A stretch of 64,000 bases of DNA from JBJMHZ01 sp045807125 (GCA_045807125.1 JBJMHZ010000005.1:124001-188000), one strand, 5' to 3'; positions 18,101 to 25,263 are shown, counted from the stretch's first letter. Numbers and translations: made by a program. Notes: generated from the sequence alone by a model not told the origin.

Positions 18101-18684
18101 GCGCGCCGGTGGCCGTCTACCGGCTCGGGCGGGTGCTCGGCGACTCGCGGACCGGCGCGGCGCTCACCTCGCACTTCACCTGCCGGGTCATCAAGGGCTG
18201 CATCCAGCTCGGCATGGCGCCCGACCTCGACATCGACGTCGAGATGACGCCGGTCGACTACGTCGCGGCCGCCCTCGTCCGGATCGCCGGAACGGTCGTG
18301 CCGGGCGGCGGCACCCCGCGGACGTTCCACCTCATCAACCCCCGGCACCTGCGCTTCGGCGCGCTCGTCCGCTACCTCGACGAGCGGGGGTGGGCCGTCG
18401 AGACCGTCGACCGCCATGCCTGGTGGCAGGCGCTGCAGCAGAGCATGGACACGGCGCCGAACGAGCTGCACCCGGTGATGGACACCGTGCGCGAGCTCGT
18501 CGTCGGCGGCGAGCGCGCCATCGACTACGACGTGGCCAACACCGAGGCGGCGCTGGCCGGGAGCGGCATCACCTGCCCGCCGCTGGACGAGCGGCTGCTC
18601 GCCGTCTACGTCGGGCACTTCATCGATTCCGGCTACCTCGACGAGCCCGGACGGCGCGCCACCGCGCGCCGCTCGACCCCGTAG
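12148..18684 (+). CDS. Modular type I polyketide synthase, final module: KS-AT-DH(dead)-KR-ACP-thioester reductase
   Basis: This protein has 2,178 residues; AGGGAGG lies ten bases before the ATG. Residues 1-40 are a charged helical docking segment. KS (45-466): DTTCSSS (Cys213), His348, His388. AT (568-918): GHSVGE (Ser663) and HAFH (His766), the latter usual for malonyl-CoA selection. The DH-like region (931-1151) lacks the catalytic His segment, and its second motif reads LLAGCRT where LLDxxxQ is expected (Asp to Ala1080). KR (1165-1651): GGLGGIG, Ser1529, Tyr1542, Asn1546; Trp1534, eight before Tyr, with no LDD motif predicts an A-type ketoreductase. ACP (1671-1748): Ser1707. Thioester reductase (1803-2178): TGATGFVG, Tyr1967, Lys1971, predicting reductive release as aldehyde or alcohol. 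Confidence 0.94.
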   Translation: MAIGGSAGSGVDVVRERLADAARTIELLRDELRVARSRRREPVAVIGLALRLPGGAQAPEQFWSVLRDGVDTTGEFPGDRGDARALHHPDPDHPGTAYVVRGAFLDRVDGFDPAVFGISPREAVGMDPQQRIALELAWEALERAGHAPDRLAGTATGVWVGISTTDYVRLRQQRGDMRDIDAYQLVGEPSFTAGRISYALGLQGPSSVLDTTCSSSLVAVHQACQALRTGECDLAIAGGANVMLTPYGFVLMSKFRALSPDGRCKTFDESADGYARGEGAVMLVLKRLGDALADGDPVQAVVAGTAVNHDGRSSGLTVPNPEAQQRVIRAALEQAGIAPAAVGYVEAHGTGTALGDPIELHALDAVYREGRPDDDPLVVGSVKTNIGHLEAAAGAAGLAKVILSLGNETIPPHLHLSAANPKVDWHRLRVVIPTEPRPWRRGDRPRVAGLSSFGASGTNAHAVVTEPPPPPPRELPGTRAEALLLSARTPTALATLAASYADHLDATATVPLADVAWTTQAGRARMDHGVAVTATDHAGAAAALRAVAGGRRHPAATPVARAPHRHRRTAWLFTGQGAQYAGMAGGLRELPAFAAALDECSTALDPLLPAPLHEVIWGGDGHANDGRVNDTRFTQPALFAVEYATARALLALGARPSALIGHSVGEIAAACIAGALDLDAAARLVAARAALMSALPRDGAMVALACDERTARAAINGFASSVSVAAVNAPSSVVVSGSAVDVRSVAAHLRERGVQAQPLTVSHAFHSPLMRPMADELRQALADLPARRPRLPLISGVTGDWWDDECLTTDYWVRHALGTVRFADGMRRLHDDGVRTYVEVGPHPVLTVLGQRCVPGDEATWLAPMRKGGDDMAGLMATLGALDLRGERIDWRAAHEGRDVRRTLLPTYPWERSRYWFRAADGPPADGPPVPGIGRRVRAAVPTFEDEAGPVAAGDELGWLVSRAAAAAGAATGRPAGSIGPATLDAPPPADAGAPWLVQWSVHDDGDRLTVRADGATAAQHRAGAAWHRHGSVTFPAGDTGDTGEAGEATAFDAGSPPDDAVTVPMAGAGDGAGWDVLLAGCRTAVARASGRPPTACVPVALDRLTVTDPAAVTGLAVRISGTDGGGTADGWLLDAAGDCTGRLRGLRWRSEPVAARAPWYADESLLLDIAWRDVSAVAPATDDARVVLVGGPAGLRAALAVELRGRGVDASELADLADLADPPADGGPATTLVVLLDAAGLPAAAGTDAAVLTGRLLPLELSTVSLVRRLAAAPAQRARVVLVTRGTARVDGADPVHGPAGSTLWGLGRVVALEHPETWGGAIDLAADGDDPATVADALLSLAVEDQQAVRGARRFAPRLVPADAAALPAPGTGPALRGTALVTGGLGGIGLAIAGWLATRGVERVVLTARASLPPEREWAALPPGHPAAERVRGVRRLRATGLDVVVEVVDATDVAAMRALVARLAADPRRPLRGVVHAAGVSEPQLLREVDADAYARTWRPKVLGAWALHEATTEIDLDLFVLLTSIASTWGSQHLAGYAAGNAFLDGLAHLRRAQGRRALAVNWGPWELPSSLFGAEVMAFLRSVGLRPLAPDQCLSLLDRLTRTDAAQRIVCAADWSAYKPVLEARARRPMLAEIELPDEAPEAIGSEDMRAAILAAGEEGGRSGRIAALAGMLRSAVAGALGVDSAALGPDADVFGMGLDSVMVMQLRTHFHRSLRVQLRPGDLFERSTVEEWAAHLDGLLTGGADESDAATATAAAAAKGTGTSAPPTTPAELAPLSRLAPDVVPRAPVRTGAGHALLTGATGFVGAYLLHELVRAGAPQITCLVRCTDEEHGRRRLRANLRRYLPDDATDLRHVRVVPADLGRPGLGLDDRTRAALTDPADGVDAIYHNGAWVNFAHAFEQLRAANVGGTEELLRLGARAGAPVHHVSTYGIWGLPAAGRDRIGEDDDITTAGRLVTGYVQSKWAAEHLVAQAAERGAPVAVYRLGRVLGDSRTGAALTSHFTCRVIKGCIQLGMAPDLDIDVEMTPVDYVAAALVRIAGTVVPGGGTPRTFHLINPRHLRFGALVRYLDERGWAVETVDRHAWWQALQQSMDTAPNELHPVMDTVRELVVGGERAIDYDVANTEAALAGSGITCPPLDERLLAVYVGHFIDSGYLDEPGRRATARRSTP

Positions 18685-18696
18685 GACGGAGCGGCC

Positions 18697-20346
18697 ATGG
18701 AACCAGCGCTGCACCCCGCCCGGCAGGTACCGGGCGCCACGCGCGCGCTCGACGTGGCGATCGTCGGCTCGCACCTGACCAGCAACCTGCTCGCGGCGAT
18801 CCTCGCCCGCCACGGCCTGTCGGTGGCGCTCGTCGAGCAGGGCGACGAGACGACCGTCCCCGCCGACGACAACACGGTGCCCTACACGGCGGAGCTGCTG
18901 TACGCGCTCGGGTCGCGCTTCGGCGTGCCGGAGATCGCCGACCTCGGGATGTTCGCGCGGCTGCCAGCCGAGCTGCGCCGCACGAGCGGGACGAAGCAGA
19001 GCCTCGGCTTCCTCTACCATCGCCGCAACCAGGGGAACCGGCCCGAGGAGGCGCTGCAGTTCAACGTCCCGGGCGAGCACGCCGAGTGGCATCTCTACCG
19101 GCCCGACGTCGACCCGTGGGCGCGCGAGCTCGCCCGCCGGTACGGCGCGACGATCCCCGAGGCGGCGGCGACCGAGATCGACCTGACCGGCGAGCGGCCG
19201 CGGCTGCGGCTCGCCGACGGCACCGTCCTGCACGCGGCGTGCGTGCTCGACGCTTCGATCGCACCGCTCGCCGCACCGCCCCCGGCGGCCGGGAGCGCCA
19301 GGCATGCCACGCGAGTGCTCGCGACCCACATGCACGGCGTGCGGCCGTTCGAGGAGGTCCGCCCGCTACGGCTGTACGAGCGCGCCACCCCCTGGTCGAA
19401 AGGGACGCTGCTGCACGCGTTCGACGGCGGCTGGATCAGGGTGGTGCCGTTCGGCAACCACCCGGCCGCCGTCAACTCGCTGACGGCCGTCACGGTGAGC
19501 CTCGACCCCGGGCGGTTCCCGGCGACCGGGGCGTCGCCGGACGACGAGCTGCGCGACCTGCTCGCGCAGTTCCCCGACATCCGGCAGCAGCTCGCCGCCG
19601 CCACCCGCGTCCGGCCATGGCACGCCGACGACGCGTGGGTGTCGCGGGCCGACGCGGGCGACAGCCCGTACGTGCTGCTCGACAGGGGCGCCGCTCGGCA
19701 CGACTACATCTTCGGCCGCGAGCTCACGATGGGCCTCGAGCTCGTGCACGCGGCGGCGGCGACCATCCTCGGGTCGAGGGACCGGCTCGGCGCCGAGGCG
19801 TTGCGGCCGCTGCGCGACTACCAGCGCCGGCTCTTCGAGCACCACGACCGGTTCGTGGCGGCGTCGCGCACCGCGACGCGCAGCTTCGAGCTGTGGAACG
19901 CGATGCTGCGCGCCTGGCTGCTCTGGAGCATCCTCTCGGCCCTCGCGCTGAAGCGGGCCCGGCTCGACGGCGAGGCCACCGGCGACTGGGCGCCCGCGAC
20001 CGCGCTCGACGCGGGGCCGTACTGGTTCCCCGTGCCGGCCGGCCTCCCCGAGCTGCTCGACGAGCTGCTCGGGGAGGCCGAGTCGACCCGGCTGGGCAAC
20101 GTGCCCCCCGAGATCGCCGCCGCCCGGATGCTTCGCCGGCTGCGCCGGTCGAGGATCGTCCCGCCGCTGTACGACTTCGGCGACCCGGACGCCAGGTACT
20201 ACCACTTCACGAGGGGACGGCGGCTGCGGATGCTGCTCTGGGCCAAGACCACTGCCCCCGCCGACTTCCGCCGGCTGCTCACCGCCGACAACGTCACGGC
20301 GGTGCCGGACGAGAGCGCGGGGCTGTCCACCGGCCGGGCGCGCTGA
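18697..20346 (+). CDS. FAD-dependent halogenase-like oxidoreductase
   Basis: This is a 549-residue protein placed 12 bp after the PKS stop, so it is probably co-transcribed. The overall pattern follows PKS-associated flavin halogenases: an N-terminal dinucleotide fold (VAIVGSHLTSNLLAAILARH), the TSGTKQSLGFLYHR segment that carries the lysine expected to relay hypohalous acid, then FNVPGEHAEWHLYRPDVD. The diagnostic halogenase WxWxIP motif reads WIRVVP, so the second Trp is Arg. The usual GDAAG..DP FAD motif is replaced by LLDRGAARHDYIFG. It could be a halogenase with changed chemistry, a non-halogenating oxidoreductase, or an inactive relative. The flavin reductase at 3372-4016 is the likely partner. 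Confidence 0.8.
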   Translation: MEPALHPARQVPGATRALDVAIVGSHLTSNLLAAILARHGLSVALVEQGDETTVPADDNTVPYTAELLYALGSRFGVPEIADLGMFARLPAELRRTSGTKQSLGFLYHRRNQGNRPEEALQFNVPGEHAEWHLYRPDVDPWARELARRYGATIPEAAATEIDLTGERPRLRLADGTVLHAACVLDASIAPLAAPPPAAGSARHATRVLATHMHGVRPFEEVRPLRLYERATPWSKGTLLHAFDGGWIRVVPFGNHPAAVNSLTAVTVSLDPGRFPATGASPDDELRDLLAQFPDIRQQLAAATRVRPWHADDAWVSRADAGDSPYVLLDRGAARHDYIFGRELTMGLELVHAAAATILGSRDRLGAEALRPLRDYQRRLFEHHDRFVAASRTATRSFELWNAMLRAWLLWSILSALALKRARLDGEATGDWAPATALDAGPYWFPVPAGLPELLDELLGEAESTRLGNVPPEIAAARMLRRLRRSRIVPPLYDFGDPDARYYHFTRGRRLRMLLWAKTTAPADFRRLLTADNVTAVPDESAGLSTGRAR

Positions 20347-20373
20347 TCCCGCGTCCGGCCGGTATCCGGCCAC

Positions 20374-20462
20374 TGATCAGCAACTGATCAACCACTGACC
20401 GGCCCGCCGATCAGCCATCGATCAGCCAGCGGTCAGCCGAGGGTCAGCCGGCCGATCGGCTA
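20374..20462. repeat. Array of eight 11-bp units, nearly in perfect helical phase
   Basis: Related units begin at 20374, 20385, 20396, 20408, 20419, 20430, 20441 and 20452. They read TGATCAGCAAC, TGATCAACCAC, TGACCGGCCCGC, CGATCAGCCAT, CGATCAGCCAG, CGGTCAGCCGA, GGGTCAGCCGG and CCGATCGGC. All spacings are 11 bp except one of 12. The array fills the gap between the convergent halogenase-like gene and the small gene ending at 20460. Confidence 0.8.
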
Positions 20463-20726
20463 GAAGTCGTCGTCGACCTCGCTGACCACGAGCGTCACCT
20501 GCCACGCGAACTCCGTGTTGGCGTCCTCCCACGAGTACTCGTCGTGGAGGCAGACCACGTGCGGGTCGCAGCCGTGCTGGCGCTCGAGCGCCTGCAGGTA
20601 CCGCGCGGCCGCCGACAGCGCCGTGTGCAGCTTCTCGCCGTAGAACCGGACCGACCGGCATCTCACCTGGTCGAGACGCGCCGACCCTTGCGGCGCCGGC
20701 ACCGAGCGGATAGGAACAATGCTCAC
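20460..20726 (-). CDS. Small protein of unknown function (about 88 aa)
   Basis: I do not recognise this protein. Its composition is balanced, with acidic, aromatic and aliphatic residues (KLHTALSAAARYLQALE, then DPHVVCLHDEYSWEDANTEF, then WQVTLVVSEVDDDF), unlike the arginine-rich shadow frames around it, so it is probably real. It looks like an alpha/beta fold of about 90 residues. The GTG at 20726 is preferred because GGGGTGA lies five bases upstream. A GTG nine bases earlier would add a TTA leucine codon, which is rare in such genomes. It converges on the halogenase-like gene. Confidence 0.55.
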   Translation of the reverse strand: MSIVPIRSVPAPQGSARLDQVRCRSVRFYGEKLHTALSAAARYLQALERQHGCDPHVVCLHDEYSWEDANTEFAWQVTLVVSEVDDDF

Positions 20727-21135
20727 TAAACTCACCCCGAATGCGATCTGGGTCGTGCCCTAGGCACACCCACCCGTCGGCCGCCACCCCACGGCGACCC
20801 CGACCCGTCGATCTGCCGGTCCCGCTGCCGCGGACGCGGGAGGTGCGTCGTGTCGCGGCTCCGGCATGGGGGCATCCTTTTCGGGACCCGGCGTCGGTGT
20901 CAAGGGCGTCGTAACCAGTTGTCAAACCTCAAGTTGAGGGCACGACATGACGATGACACTCCTTCGCTCGGTCGCCGGCAGGACCAGCGCCCCCGGCAGC
21001 TGACCGGGACGGCAGGCGGCACTGCTCGAAACCGCGCAGAACCCACCCCGCACCGACCCCGCCCGGCCCCGCACCGACCCCGGTCCGGCGCTCGCGCCGG
21101 CCTGCCCGGCGTAGGCGCGGGGCGAGCCCGAGCGG
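20727..21135. other. 409-bp region with no supported gene
   Basis: The region lies upstream of the small gene and downstream of the S9 peptidase gene. It contains a 13-bp palindrome CCTCAAGTTGAGG (20927-20939), followed eight bases later by an ATG with GAGGG in ribosome-site position. That frame is only 18 codons long (20947-21003). A CCCCGCACCGACCCCG motif occurs twice near 21046 and 21066. Otherwise nothing is recognisable. Confidence 0.45.
20927..20939. promoter_or_regulatory. CCTCAAGTTGAGG palindrome, SoxR-like half-sites
   Basis: The arms CCTCAA and TTGAGG flank a single G. These half-sites are those of SoxR-type MerR operators, but known SoxR boxes are 18 bp, so this site is five bases short. 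TTGTCA lies just before it; no clear -10 was found at the expected distance. Confidence 0.3.
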
Positions 21136-23058
21136 TCACTCGCGCGGACCCAGGTGCTCGGCCCACCACTGCAGGATCGCGTCGAAGCGGGCGAGCCGGT
21201 GGCTCGGCAGCCCCGACCTGGACAGCTCGTGGCCCTCGGCGGGGAACAGCAGCAGCTCGGTGCGCACGCCCCGCAGCTTGAGCGCGACGAACAGCCGCTG
21301 CGCCTGCTCGACCGGGCACCGCCAGTCCTGCTCGCTGTGGATGATCAGCGTCGGGATGTCGATGCGGTCGGCATGGGTGAGCGGGCTCTGCTTGGCGACC
21401 TGCGCCGGGTCCTCCCCGGCGTAGACCTTGGTGAAGAACCAACCGATGTCGCTCGAGCCGGTGAAGCTGTCGAAGGCGGTGAGCGCCCGCTCCACGATCG
21501 CGCCGCGGAACCGGGACCCCTCGTGGGCGGCCAGCCACGTCGTCATGAAGCCGCCGTAGGAGCCGCCGAGGACGCCCACCCGGTCGGCGTCGAGGTCGGG
21601 ATCGGCGAGCGCCGCGTCGAGCAGCGTCATGAGGTCGAGACGGTCCTTGTCGCCCCAGTCGCCGATGATCGCCCTGCCGTGGGCCTCGCCGTAGCCGCTG
21701 GCACCGCGCGGGTTGCCAAGCACGACGGCGTAGCCCGCGCCGGCGTAGACCTGCGCCTCGTCGAACAGCGCGTAGCCGTACTGGGTGAACGGGCCGCCAT
21801 GGATCGTCAGCAGCACCGGGTGCGGGCCGGGACCGGCCGGCTTCACCACCCAGCCGTGCACCTCGTAGCCGTCGGACGCGGTGGCGGTCAGCTCGGTCAT
21901 CGGCCGCAGGGCGACGCCGCGCTGGAACTCGCCGCCGATGTCGCTGATGACGCGCAGCTTCTCGCCGTCGAGCACGGCCAGCTCGCCGGCGCTCGTGTCG
22001 GTCGACTCGACGACCACGATCGTGTCGCCGGCGACTGCGAGGCCGGTGAGCATGTGCCGGTCGGAGGTCAGCACGGTCGGCTCGCCGCCGTCGTAGGAGA
22101 GCCGTACCAGCTCGACGGTGCCGCGCCGGCTGGCGAGCGCGAGCAGCCCGTCGGGAGTCGGGATCAGCGGGCCGTCATGATGGCTGTCGCTCAGGTCCCA
22201 CCGCTCCGCGTCGGTGAGCCGCGTCGGCTCGGCGGAGCCGTCGAGCGGCACCGAGAACGCGCCGGCGGTGCGCCCGGCCACGTCGAGGCGCTCGGTGCCG
22301 AGGAAGTAGGCAGTGGTGCCGTCCGCGCTGATCGCCGGACTGCTGACCAGCGTCGTGGAGCGGGTGACCTGCCGGACGTCACCGCCCTCCGCCGGGGCCA
22401 CGAACAGGTCGCTGGTGAGGCTGCTCTCGATGTCGTGCCGGTCGGACGCGAACACGACGAAATTGCCGTCCGGCGTCCAGACCGGGCTGTCGAACTGCCA
22501 GTCGGTCTTGGTCAGCTGCACCGGCTCGGCGTCCTCGGCGAGCGCGTCGACGACGAAGACGTGGCTCGGCCGGTCGTGGATGAACCCGGCGTTGTCGTAG
22601 CGGTAGCGGAACGTCGTGATCCGCCGCGGCGCCTCCTTGGCCGGCGGCCTCGCGTCGGGCCCGCGCTCGTAGCGGCCGGCCTCGGGCACCCGCGCGACGA
22701 AGGCGACGCGGGTGGAGTCGGGCGCCCAGGCGAAGTCGGAGACGCCGAGCTGCTGGTCGGTGACCCGCCGGCCCTCGCCGCCGTCGGACGGCATGACGTG
22801 CAGCTGCGGCGGCTCGTCCTTGCCCGCGCGCAGGAAGGCCACCCAGCGACCGTCCGGCGACCACCGCGCCCGGCCGTCGCGGTGGCCGTGGGTGAGCGCC
22901 CTGGCGCGGCCGCCGTCGGTCGGGACCAGCCAGAGCTGGCTGCGGTACTCGTCCTCGTCGAGGTCGAGCCGGGTGACGGTGACGGCGGCGAAGCGGCCGT
23001 CGGGCGAGACGGCTGGCTGAGAGGGGATGCGCAGCGCGGCGAGGTCGGTGGGCTTCAT
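21136..23058 (-). CDS. S9-family prolyl oligopeptidase-like serine peptidase
   Basis: This is a 640-residue protein. The N-terminal two thirds are WD/TolB-like beta-propeller blades (AVSPDGRFAAV, ARWSPDGRWVAFLR, DFAWAPDSTRVAFV). The C-terminal alpha/beta hydrolase has nucleophile motif GGSYGGF, acid motif HSEQDWRCP and histidine motif PAEGHELSRSG. This is the acylaminoacyl-peptidase (S9C) architecture, cleaving short or acylated peptides. No signal peptide is seen, so it is probably cytosolic. The DUF3618 gene ends 26 bp upstream on the same strand and may be co-transcribed. Confidence 0.92.
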   Translation of the reverse strand: MKPTDLAALRIPSQPAVSPDGRFAAVTVTRLDLDEDEYRSQLWLVPTDGGRARALTHGHRDGRARWSPDGRWVAFLRAGKDEPPQLHVMPSDGGEGRRVTDQQLGVSDFAWAPDSTRVAFVARVPEAGRYERGPDARPPAKEAPRRITTFRYRYDNAGFIHDRPSHVFVVDALAEDAEPVQLTKTDWQFDSPVWTPDGNFVVFASDRHDIESSLTSDLFVAPAEGGDVRQVTRSTTLVSSPAISADGTTAYFLGTERLDVAGRTAGAFSVPLDGSAEPTRLTDAERWDLSDSHHDGPLIPTPDGLLALASRRGTVELVRLSYDGGEPTVLTSDRHMLTGLAVAGDTIVVVESTDTSAGELAVLDGEKLRVISDIGGEFQRGVALRPMTELTATASDGYEVHGWVVKPAGPGPHPVLLTIHGGPFTQYGYALFDEAQVYAGAGYAVVLGNPRGASGYGEAHGRAIIGDWGDKDRLDLMTLLDAALADPDLDADRVGVLGGSYGGFMTTWLAAHEGSRFRGAIVERALTAFDSFTGSSDIGWFFTKVYAGEDPAQVAKQSPLTHADRIDIPTLIIHSEQDWRCPVEQAQRLFVALKLRGVRTELLLFPAEGHELSRSGLPSHRLARFDAILQWWAEHLGPRE

Positions 23059-23084
23059 GGAGCCGACCCTAACTCGCGCCTCCG

Positions 23085-23543
23085 TCAGAATTGATAGTCG
23101 AGGTCGAGGTCGAGGTCGTCCCTCGTCCGGCGCCGGACGAGGATCAGCGCGATCACCACGGCGGTGAGCGCCCCGGCCGCCACCAGGACGCGATCGGTGC
23201 GCAACCGCCGCTGCACGGCGTAGCGGGCGCTGCCGCCCGCTCCCCCGCCGGGCAGGCCGGTGTCGCGGGCGTTGCTCTCGTGCCGGTCGACGGCCGTCGG
23301 CGGGTTGCCGGGCACCTCCTGGACCGGCGCCCGCCCGGCCACGGCGCCGTCCGGCGATCCGACGACCACCTGGGACGGCCGGTCGTCGCCCTTGACCGCG
23401 GCGCGCACCCGCTCGGCGGTACGGGCGGCCACCCGCTTCGGGCTCACCCGGTCGGCGATGGCGTCGATGGTCCCGGCCAGGTCGGCGCGCGTGCGCTCGA
23501 TCTCGCGCTGGATCTCATCGGGGTCGGTACGGTCGTCGGCCAC
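23085..23543 (-). CDS. DUF3618-containing membrane protein
   Basis: This is a 152-residue protein. The first 50 residues (PDEIQREIERTRADLAGTIDAIADRVSPKR) match the actinobacterial DUF3618 motif. A proline/glycine-rich linker follows, then a transmembrane helix (VLVAAGALTAVVIALILV) and an acidic DLDLDLDY tail. DUF3618 proteins are small membrane-associated proteins, often near phage-shock or cell-envelope genes; no function can be given. Confidence 0.85.
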   Translation of the reverse strand: MADDRTDPDEIQREIERTRADLAGTIDAIADRVSPKRVAARTAERVRAAVKGDDRPSQVVVGSPDGAVAGRAPVQEVPGNPPTAVDRHESNARDTGLPGGGAGGSARYAVQRRLRTDRVLVAAGALTAVVIALILVRRRTRDDLDLDLDYQF

Positions 23544-23652
23544 GGCGTCCTCCTGTGACGGCTCATCGACGTGCTACCCGACCACGACGCCCCTGCACCC
23601 GAGCCGGCCGACCGAGATCATCGCCCGGCCGGCGCGGCGCCGGTGCAGCGGG

Positions 23653-24702
23653 TCAGCCGGCCTGGATGTCGATGACCACCTTCACGTCGTCCGGCTCCCG
23701 CTTCAGCGCGGTCGGCCAGTCGCTCATCGGGATCCGGCGGGTGACGAGCCTGGCCAGCCAGTCGCGATCGGCCCTGGCCAGCGCCTCGCCGGCCGCCTCG
23801 TAGTGCTTGGCCCCGGCGTTGACCGACCCGATGACCGTCTCGTTGGTCAGCACCATCGTCTTGTTGAGGGAGTCGAGGGCGGCCTCCACCGTGCGGCTGC
23901 CCGAGGAGATGCCGGTGAGCACGACGACGGCGTTGGGCGTGCAGGTCGCCATCGCGTCGAGCACCACCTGGCCGACCCCGGTGCACTCCAGGACGACGTC
24001 TGGCTGCAGGCCGAGCTCGTGCACGGGCTTGGCGTGGTAGGTCGCGCCGAGGTCGGCCACCAGGGCCGGCTTCGGGCCGTCGGTGACCACGTCGACGACA
24101 TGAACCTCGAGACCCCGCTCGACCCCGATCAGGGCCGCCAGCAGGCCGATCGGCCCCGCGCCGGTCACCAGTGCGGTCCGCGGCTCGTCGGCGATGCGGG
24201 ACAGCGCGACGTCGGCCTGGTCCCACGCCTTCGCGACCACCGAGGTGGGCTCCATCAGCACGCCGAGGTCACCGACGGCGGGGTCGATCCGGACGGCGAA
24301 CTCAGGCTCGATGCGCCACCGCTGCGAGCCGTACCCGTCGCGCTCCTTGATGCCGCGCTCGGTGTACCGGCCGTTGCGGCAGAAGTCCCACTGCCCCTTG
24401 GAGCACGGTGGGCACGGCTCGGGGTCGGGGCGGCGCACGATGCCGGCCACCAGGTCGCCGGCGGCGAGGCCGGAGCCGTCCGGCGCCTCGACCACCCGGC
24501 CGAGCGACTCGTGGAAGAGGATCAGCCGGTCCCGTCCTGGCGGGGGCCACCCGTACCCCTCCGTCACGATCTCGACGTCGGTGCCGCACACGCCGACGAG
24601 CAGGCCGTCGACGAGGACGGACCCCTCCTCCTCCGGCGGCTCGGCCACCTCGTCGACCCGCGCGGACTGGGGCTTGCCGGGCACGACCGTCATCGCCTTC
24701 AC
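23653..24702 (-). CDS. Zinc-type alcohol/glucose dehydrogenase
   Basis: This is a 349-residue medium-chain dehydrogenase of the glucose 1-dehydrogenase type. Motifs are VGVCGTDVEIVTEGYG (catalytic zinc Cys), FHESLGRVV, a structural-zinc-like cluster CPPCSKGQWDFCRNGRY, and NAD(P) binding at TALVTGAGPIGLLAALIG. The GTG at 24702 has AGGAGGT eight bases upstream. The C-terminal part fits the Glu_dehyd_C family. It probably oxidises an aldose or sugar alcohol. It is divergent from the Bcp peroxiredoxin. Confidence 0.88.
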   Translation of the reverse strand: MKAMTVVPGKPQSARVDEVAEPPEEEGSVLVDGLLVGVCGTDVEIVTEGYGWPPPGRDRLILFHESLGRVVEAPDGSGLAAGDLVAGIVRRPDPEPCPPCSKGQWDFCRNGRYTERGIKERDGYGSQRWRIEPEFAVRIDPAVGDLGVLMEPTSVVAKAWDQADVALSRIADEPRTALVTGAGPIGLLAALIGVERGLEVHVVDVVTDGPKPALVADLGATYHAKPVHELGLQPDVVLECTGVGQVVLDAMATCTPNAVVVLTGISSGSRTVEAALDSLNKTMVLTNETVIGSVNAGAKHYEAAGEALARADRDWLARLVTRRIPMSDWPTALKREPDDVKVVIDIQAG

Positions 24703-24789
24703 GGCAGCGCACCTCCTGCTCGAGCGGTCCGGAGAGCGATCTCCCCGGGATCCGCCAGGATCATGCGAGTGGACGGTAGCCTCGCGGCC

Positions 24790-25263
24790 ATGGCAGACGG
24801 CGGCCGGCTCGCACCCGGCGACCAGGCTCCCGCCTTCACCCTGCCCGACGCCGACGGCAACGAGGTCTCGCTGGGCTCGTACCGGGGCCGCAAGGTCGTG
24901 GTGTACGCGTACCCGGCGGCGATGACGCCCGGCTGCACCACGCAGGCCTGCGACTTCCGCGACTCGCTCTCGTCGCTGCACGCCGCCGGCATCGACGTGA
25001 TCGGCGTCTCGCCAGACAAGCCGGCCAAGCTCGCGAGGTTCCGCGAGGCCGAGGGGCTCACCTTCCCGCTGCTCTCCGACCCCGATCACCGGATGCTCGA
25101 GGCGTACGGCGCGTGGGGCGAGAAGCAGAACTACGGCCGGACCTACACGGGCGTGCTCCGCTCGACGTTCGTGGTCGACGAGTCGGGGCGGATCGAGCTG
25201 GCGCAGTACAACGTCAAGGCGAAGGGCCACGTCGCCAAGCTGCGCCGCGACCTAGGGCTCTAG
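24790..25263 (+). CDS. bcp: Thiol peroxidase of the Bcp/PrxQ family
   Basis: This is a 157-residue protein with peroxidatic Cys49 in TPGCTTQACDF and resolving Cys54 five residues on, the PrxQ arrangement. It reduces hydrogen and organic peroxides using thioredoxin. The start at 24790 (MADGGRLAPGDQAP) gives the family length; an ATG at 24763 would add nine residues. It is followed by a tRNA gene 30 bp later. Confidence 0.92.
   Translation: MADGGRLAPGDQAPAFTLPDADGNEVSLGSYRGRKVVVYAYPAAMTPGCTTQACDFRDSLSSLHAAGIDVIGVSPDKPAKLARFREAEGLTFPLLSDPDHRMLEAYGAWGEKQNYGRTYTGVLRSTFVVDESGRIELAQYNVKAKGHVAKLRRDLGL

Noticed and set aside
20422..20925. A 167-codon minus-strand frame over the small gene
   Set aside because: It is out of frame with the better 88-codon gene, is Arg/Gly-rich and runs through the repeat array; it looks like a shadow.
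21046..21085. Repeated CCCCGCACCGACCCCG as a regulatory or CRISPR-like repeat
   Set aside because: Only two copies with a four-base gap, in a simple C-rich stretch; no array or spacers.
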